From: Saprospirales bacterium
Lineage (GTDB): Bacteria; Bacteroidota; Bacteroidia; Chitinophagales; Saprospiraceae
Direction of reading: 5' to 3'
Assembly (NCBI GenBank): GCA_003448025.1
Contig: DLXL01000623.1
Span: forward strand, 7,997-18,403
Length of the DNA: 10,407 nt
Shown here piece by piece: positions 7,118-10,407 of this stretch (within the stretch, counting starts at the first letter, position 1; every line of letters starts with the position of its first letter). A program made the translations under genes and the position numbers. The notes beneath the pieces were generated by a model. That model worked only from the letters and a program-made list of their open reading frames with translations. It had not been told where the DNA came from and ran no database searches.

Positions 7118-7377
7118 GTAATGATGTATCATCCAAATAAAGTTTGCAGATTGAAGGTTTTTTTGAATAATATTTTTCAATTGTGGCAATAGGATCTCAT
7201 TAACCAATATTTTATTGGCAGATCATATTGCTTTGATCGATCACAAGATATTCAGGTTGTTGAATTTATGAATCAAAAGGTGTGTTTAATCTTTAAGAGG
7301 CTAATCTGTACTTTATCGCTGCCTTCCATCCATACGTTAGTGCAGGTATTGAACAAGCGTATGTTGGGCATTTGAAA
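7118..7377. other. Non-coding gap between the MFS transporter and the giant-protein gene
   Basis: This 260-base gap is AT-rich and contains no convincing gene. It should hold the 3' end of the transporter transcript and the promoter of the giant gene. Visible structure includes CCAAT-ATTTT-ATTGG (7204-7218), the 10-base palindrome TGATCGATCA (7234-7243) and a 6-base inverted repeat CATACG/CGTATG (7331-7336 and 7358-7363). I found no good Bacteroidota promoter pair (TTG about 20 bases before TAnnTTTG) and no hairpin followed by a U-tract. The part below 7207 is in frame with the giant gene but is read here as leader. Confidence 0.6.
7204..7243. promoter_or_regulatory. Inverted repeat and palindrome upstream of the giant gene
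   Basis: Two symmetrical sequences lie within 40 bases: CCAAT-N5-ATTGG at 7204-7218 and the perfect palindrome TGATCGATCA at 7234-7243. They lie about 90-130 bases upstream of the preferred start at 7117, a reasonable place for an operator. No regulator is encoded nearby, and short palindromes arise by chance in AT-rich DNA, so this is only a candidate site. Confidence 0.22.
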
Positions 7378-8739
7378 TCACATCTTTGGGTTACCTTTTA
7401 TAGTAAGTTTTTGATCGTAAGGAGATCTTAAAAAAGGATTCAATACCAATGCAAGGAGCAGTAGTGTGAGAGGATATGCGAGCCCGACGAAAGGCATTAA
7501 TGTTGCATGGACTAACAAATGGGTTTTAAGAAATTCAGTAAGCAGGGGGGTAACGCCACCAAGTACACCATTGCCAACATTATGGGTAAATCCCATACTG
7601 GTGTATCGTGTTCTGCCCGAAAAAAACTCCATGACATAGATGCCCATAGGCCCGTATACCAACGCACTTGCTATGGTGTTAATCCAGGTTAGTCCTATAA
7701 ATAAAAGTAAAATTGCTCCATCGATTCCATGTGGAGTACTCAAATGGTTTGGGTTTCCGTAATGATAGAAAATCCAAAATGAACCGGGGATGGATATAGC
7801 ACCCAGGCAAAGACCAGCGTAGATTACTTTTCTTCTGCCATAACGGTCACTCCACTTACCTGCCCATTGGAAAAAAGGCGCTCCCAGTAGCAAAGCCGTG
7901 GCCAATATGATCAGACTGACATGTTCTTCAAGCCTGACGGTGCGTTGAAGAAAATACAACGTCACAAATTGAGCGGTTTGCATCAGGGTACTTTGCGCTG
8001 CGTTCCCTCCAAATATGATACCCAGAATGGTCCGCCAGTTCCGGAAGGAGCCTAAGGATTCTTTAACTGGCGCTTTTGATAGGCCTCCACTGGATTTAAG
8101 CTGAGTCAACTCAGGGGGTTCTTCCATTTTTCTCCGGATCAGATAAGAAAATACCACCAGCACAGCACTGGTCAAAAAAGGAATTCGCCAACCCCAGGCC
8201 TGGAAATCGGCCGGTTCCATCAGCGATTGTATTCCTATGACTACGGAAAGGCAGAGCAGCAGGCCTATGGGAACTGTGGCTTGAATGAATCCGGTATAAT
8301 ACCCCTTCTTATCCTCAAGAGCATTTTCTGCAACATAAATAATGGCTCCGGAGTATTCTCCACTTAACGCGAATCCTTGTATAAGTCTTAGCGCCAGCAG
8401 AAAAAATGGAGCCCACCAGCCTATTTGTTCAAAAGTTGGCAGTAATCCGATTAAAAAAGTGGCTCCACCCATCAACAGCAAAGACAACAGGAAGGAACGT
8501 TTCCGCCCCTTCCTGTCGCCTAAACTTCCAAAAAATAATGATCCAAGTGGACGTACAAAAAAGGAAGAGCCTACTATAGCCAGTGTTTCCAGAAAGTAAA
8601 CGCTTTCCCCACCAGGAAACAACTGGTTGCTCAATACTTTGGCTAAAATAATGGCCAGATAAAGATCATACCATTCCAGCAACGTGCCTACGGCTGAGGC
8701 CGCAAGGGCCAAACGCATCTTCCTGGTATCCTGACTCAT
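7378..8739 (-). CDS. MFS transporter, metabolite:H+ symporter (MHS, ProP/ShiA/KgtP-like)
   Basis: This 453-residue inner-membrane protein has the 12-helix pattern of the major facilitator superfamily. The MHS signature is clear: GTLLEWYD at 18-25, FVRPLGSLFFGSLGDRKGRKR at 61-81 (MFS motif A), RLIQGFALSGEY at 118-129, GWRIPF at 183-188, the second-half motif GKWSDRYGRRK at 294-304, and GPMGIYVMEFFSGRTRYTSMGF at 363-384. MHS members import small organic solutes with protons, such as proline/betaine, shikimate, alpha-ketoglutarate or citrate. The substrate cannot be read here. The C-terminus is short and lacks the coiled-coil tail of E. coli ProP, which argues against simple ProP equivalence. 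The start at 8739 is 5 bases after the peptidase stop, and AAGGA at 8742-8746 overlaps that stop but is only 2 bases from the ATG. Translational coupling within one operon is likely. Confidence 0.92.
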   Translation of the reverse strand: MSQDTRKMRLALAASAVGTLLEWYDLYLAIILAKVLSNQLFPGGESVYFLETLAIVGSSFFVRPLGSLFFGSLGDRKGRKRSFLLSLLLMGGATFLIGLLPTFEQIGWWAPFFLLALRLIQGFALSGEYSGAIIYVAENALEDKKGYYTGFIQATVPIGLLLCLSVVIGIQSLMEPADFQAWGWRIPFLTSAVLVVFSYLIRRKMEEPPELTQLKSSGGLSKAPVKESLGSFRNWRTILGIIFGGNAAQSTLMQTAQFVTLYFLQRTVRLEEHVSLIILATALLLGAPFFQWAGKWSDRYGRRKVIYAGLCLGAISIPGSFWIFYHYGNPNHLSTPHGIDGAILLLFIGLTWINTIASALVYGPMGIYVMEFFSGRTRYTSMGFTHNVGNGVLGGVTPLLTEFLKTHLLVHATLMPFVGLAYPLTLLLLALVLNPFLRSPYDQKLTIKGNPKM

Positions 8740-8744
8740 GATCC

Positions 8745-10407
8745 TTAAAATTCCACTTCTTTGCGGTTATCCTCCGGCACCCTGTCAATGAGCTTATTGT
8801 ACGGATCAATGCCTGCTTTTTCAGGCTTTTTGTTCACTTTGATCGTAATAGTGTGATCTCCGGCGGTCAGTTTGTGCTTTTTCAGATAAAGCGGAACGGT
8901 CAGTTTTTTGCCATTTGCTTCCACTTTGTCTGGTGCAAATACACCAATGTCTATATAGTCATCCATGTTAGTGGCATCCGTTTCAGCACCCTTTTCATCT
9001 GCATAGCGTTTATTAGCCTTGACAGTTAGGGTGACTTCATACTCCTCGTTACCTATGGATTTTGCTTTCGCAGTGACCACCCGGTTCTCATACAGGGCTA
9101 ATTTGTGCCAGCTGTCTTCCATGTAGTATTGCAGGGAGTCAGGCACAACTGTTTGAATAAAATCATGTAGGTCGTAACTGCCCGCAAACGGAGGGTTTTC
9201 CTTCATGCCAAAACTGTCGCGAAACGCTTTAATAGCGCTGTTCAAGCGTTCTTCACCAATATAATCCTGAAGGCCATACAGAATGATACTGCCTTTTTGA
9301 TACCACTGATAAGAACGATTGCAGTTGATAAAAACATTTTCCTTCTTGCTCTCGCTCGCCCGCCCGCGGAGGTAACCGTCCAGATCGTATTTAAGGAACT
9401 GCTGGACATTGTCCGGGCCATATTTTTGCTTGGCGATCATCAATGCGCTGTATTCAGCCAATGATTCGGAAACCAGATTGGAGCCCCGGGTAAAGTTTGG
9501 CACAACCTGGTGCCCCCACCATTGGTGAGCCAACTCATGTGCAGTTACATAATACCCATAGTCGTAGTCATTCGGGTCACTAAAATCTGCATACCAGCCG
9601 AAATCTTCTGAATATGGAATTGTGTTGGGGAAGGATTGAGCGAAGGCTGCATACCTCGGAAACTCCAGGATACGCACCTGCCTGAACTGATAAGGGCCAA
9701 AATTTTGATGGAAATAGGAAAGACCATCTTTGAGTGCCGCCACAAACCGATCCAGGTTGTAATGATGTTCTTGATGATAAAATATCTCAATATTCACATC
9801 TTCCCCTTTAGGTGAAGTCCATTTGTCGCGAAGTACTGAATACCGGCCGGAAACTACATTGAAGAAGTAGTCGATTTTGCTGTCCTGCTTGTAGTGGAAA
9901 TAACGCCGCCCGTTTTCTGTCCATTCCCGTTGCAGATATCCCGGGGCCACCGCAATCTGATCCGGAACGGTGCTGACAATACATTCGAAGTTGATAAGGT
10001 CTGCATCATCATTAAAGAGCATGGTCTTCTCTCCATATGGATCACGGTGTGGCGGCAAATCATCCGGTTTTTCCACTAAACCATATTTTTTACGATCCTC
10101 GTCGCTCTCAAGCTCACCATTTGGATCGTATCCGATGCTGGGTATGCCAGCACTGGTGAAGGTTCCGTTGTACAAGATTTCTCTTCGGTATCCATTGTTG
10201 ACAAAACCGGGATTAGTCAGACTCGTTTTTATTTCCAGGGTTGCGGAATCGCCCGGCATAAGTGGTTTGGGCAGGGCAAAAATTCGGTATCCTGCCGTGT
10301 CCTGGTCTGTGAACCAACTCAACACCGGGTTTGGCAGCAGGTCAAATTTAGTTACACTTACCGGTTGTTGATCAACGCTCAGGCTGAATTTCTGGCCATC
10401 TGAAGCC
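8745..10407 (-). CDS. M1-family metallopeptidase, C-terminal part (ABC-2 permease/M1 fusion type), 5' truncated by window
   Basis: The frame stays open through 10407, so the GTG at 10323-10325 is internal and the true start lies outside; 553 residues are visible. Numbered from that GTG, the zinc site is HELAHQWWGH at 263-272, with the third ligand probably Glu287 in LVSESLAEYSALM. PYSED at 237-241 sits where classical M1 enzymes have GAMEN, and the YQKGSIILYGLQDYIG region at 342-357 should contain the catalytic Tyr. The tail AGIDPYNKLIDRVPEDN is typical of proteins annotated as ABC transporter permease/M1 aminopeptidase fusions in Bacteroidota, which carry ABC-2 membrane segments upstream. 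That N-terminal half is expected but not seen. M1 enzymes remove N-terminal residues from peptides; the substrate here is unknown. The stop is 5 bases before the MHS transporter gene, implying co-transcription. Confidence 0.9.
   Translation of the reverse strand, partial: ASDGQKFSLSVDQQPVSVTKFDLLPNPVLSWFTDQDTAGYRIFALPKPLMPGDSATLEIKTSLTNPGFVNNGYRREILYNGTFTSAGIPSIGYDPNGELESDEDRKKYGLVEKPDDLPPHRDPYGEKTMLFNDDADLINFECIVSTVPDQIAVAPGYLQREWTENGRRYFHYKQDSKIDYFFNVVSGRYSVLRDKWTSPKGEDVNIEIFYHQEHHYNLDRFVAALKDGLSYFHQNFGPYQFRQVRILEFPRYAAFAQSFPNTIPYSEDFGWYADFSDPNDYDYGYYVTAHELAHQWWGHQVVPNFTRGSNLVSESLAEYSALMIAKQKYGPDNVQQFLKYDLDGYLRGRASESKKENVFINCNRSYQWYQKGSIILYGLQDYIGEERLNSAIKAFRDSFGMKENPPFAGSYDLHDFIQTVVPDSLQYYMEDSWHKLALYENRVVTAKAKSIGNEEYEVTLTVKANKRYADEKGAETDATNMDDYIDIGVFAPDKVEANGKKLTVPLYLKKHKLTAGDHTITIKVNKKPEKAGIDPYNKLIDRVPEDNRKEVEF

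Noticed and set aside
7141..7164. Bacteroidota promoter with TTTATTTG as -7 element near 7136-7143
   Set aside because: It deviates from TAnnTTTG, has no TTG at the required distance, and would leave almost no leader before the start codon.
6842..7192. 116-residue plus-strand open frame over the N-terminal part of the giant gene
   Set aside because: It runs antisense to the P-domain and signal peptide, has no homology-like motifs and is best seen as a by-product of coding bias.
7331..7363. Terminator of the MHS transporter transcript (CATACG...CGTATG)
   Set aside because: The stem is only 6 bp with a 21-base loop and no following U-tract on the minus strand.
10323..10325. GTG as start codon of the M1 peptidase
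   Set aside because: The frame continues open upstream to 10407 with plausible coding sequence (KFSLSVDQQPVSVTKFDLL), and a full M1 protein needs more N-terminal sequence.
9970..10371. 133-residue plus-strand open frame
   Set aside because: It is antisense to the M1 peptidase, which is strongly supported; the product is serine/leucine-rich without a domain.

Overview
The window looks like chromosomal DNA of a Bacteroidota bacterium, most likely of the Saprospiria/Lewinella/Haliscomenobacter kind. The grounds are a giant secreted protein ending in a type IX secretion (T9SS) type B sorting domain, its SprB-like and PKD-like extracellular modules, an M1 peptidase of the kind fused to ABC-2 permeases in this phylum, and gene starts without clear Shine-Dalgarno sequences. 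This placement is inference from protein families; there is no rRNA or other phylogenetic marker here.

Every gene is on the minus strand, so transcription runs from high to low coordinates. At the high end (8745-10407) is the C-terminal part of an M1-family metallopeptidase. Its reading frame is open to the window edge, so the N-terminus, probably an ABC-2 permease region, lies outside. Five bases after its stop an MHS-type major facilitator transporter begins (7378-8739), and the pair is very probably one transcription unit. A 260-base gap without a gene follows. Next is a single giant gene (812-7117; the frame opens at 7207) for a surface protein of about 2,100 residues: signal peptide, P-domain, PKD/Ig-like modules, an array of about 267-residue repeats, a SprB-like repeat and the T9SS sorting domain. 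Fifty-two bases further on is a 213-residue hypothetical protein (118-759). The low-coordinate end (1-117) is non-coding and carries two copies of a 44-base element with two potential hairpins per copy.

The transporter and peptidase are envelope proteins and could be linked physiologically, for example through peptide or osmolyte handling, but only their adjacency supports this. The giant protein probably reaches the cell surface or is released through T9SS; its role in adhesion, gliding or matrix building is family-level inference. The 213-residue protein cannot be assigned.

I found no convincing new multi-gene system. The points most worth a second look are the modular repeat array of the giant protein, the hairpin repeats with a compensatory base-pair change, and the 19-residue spacing between the zinc ligands of the peptidase.
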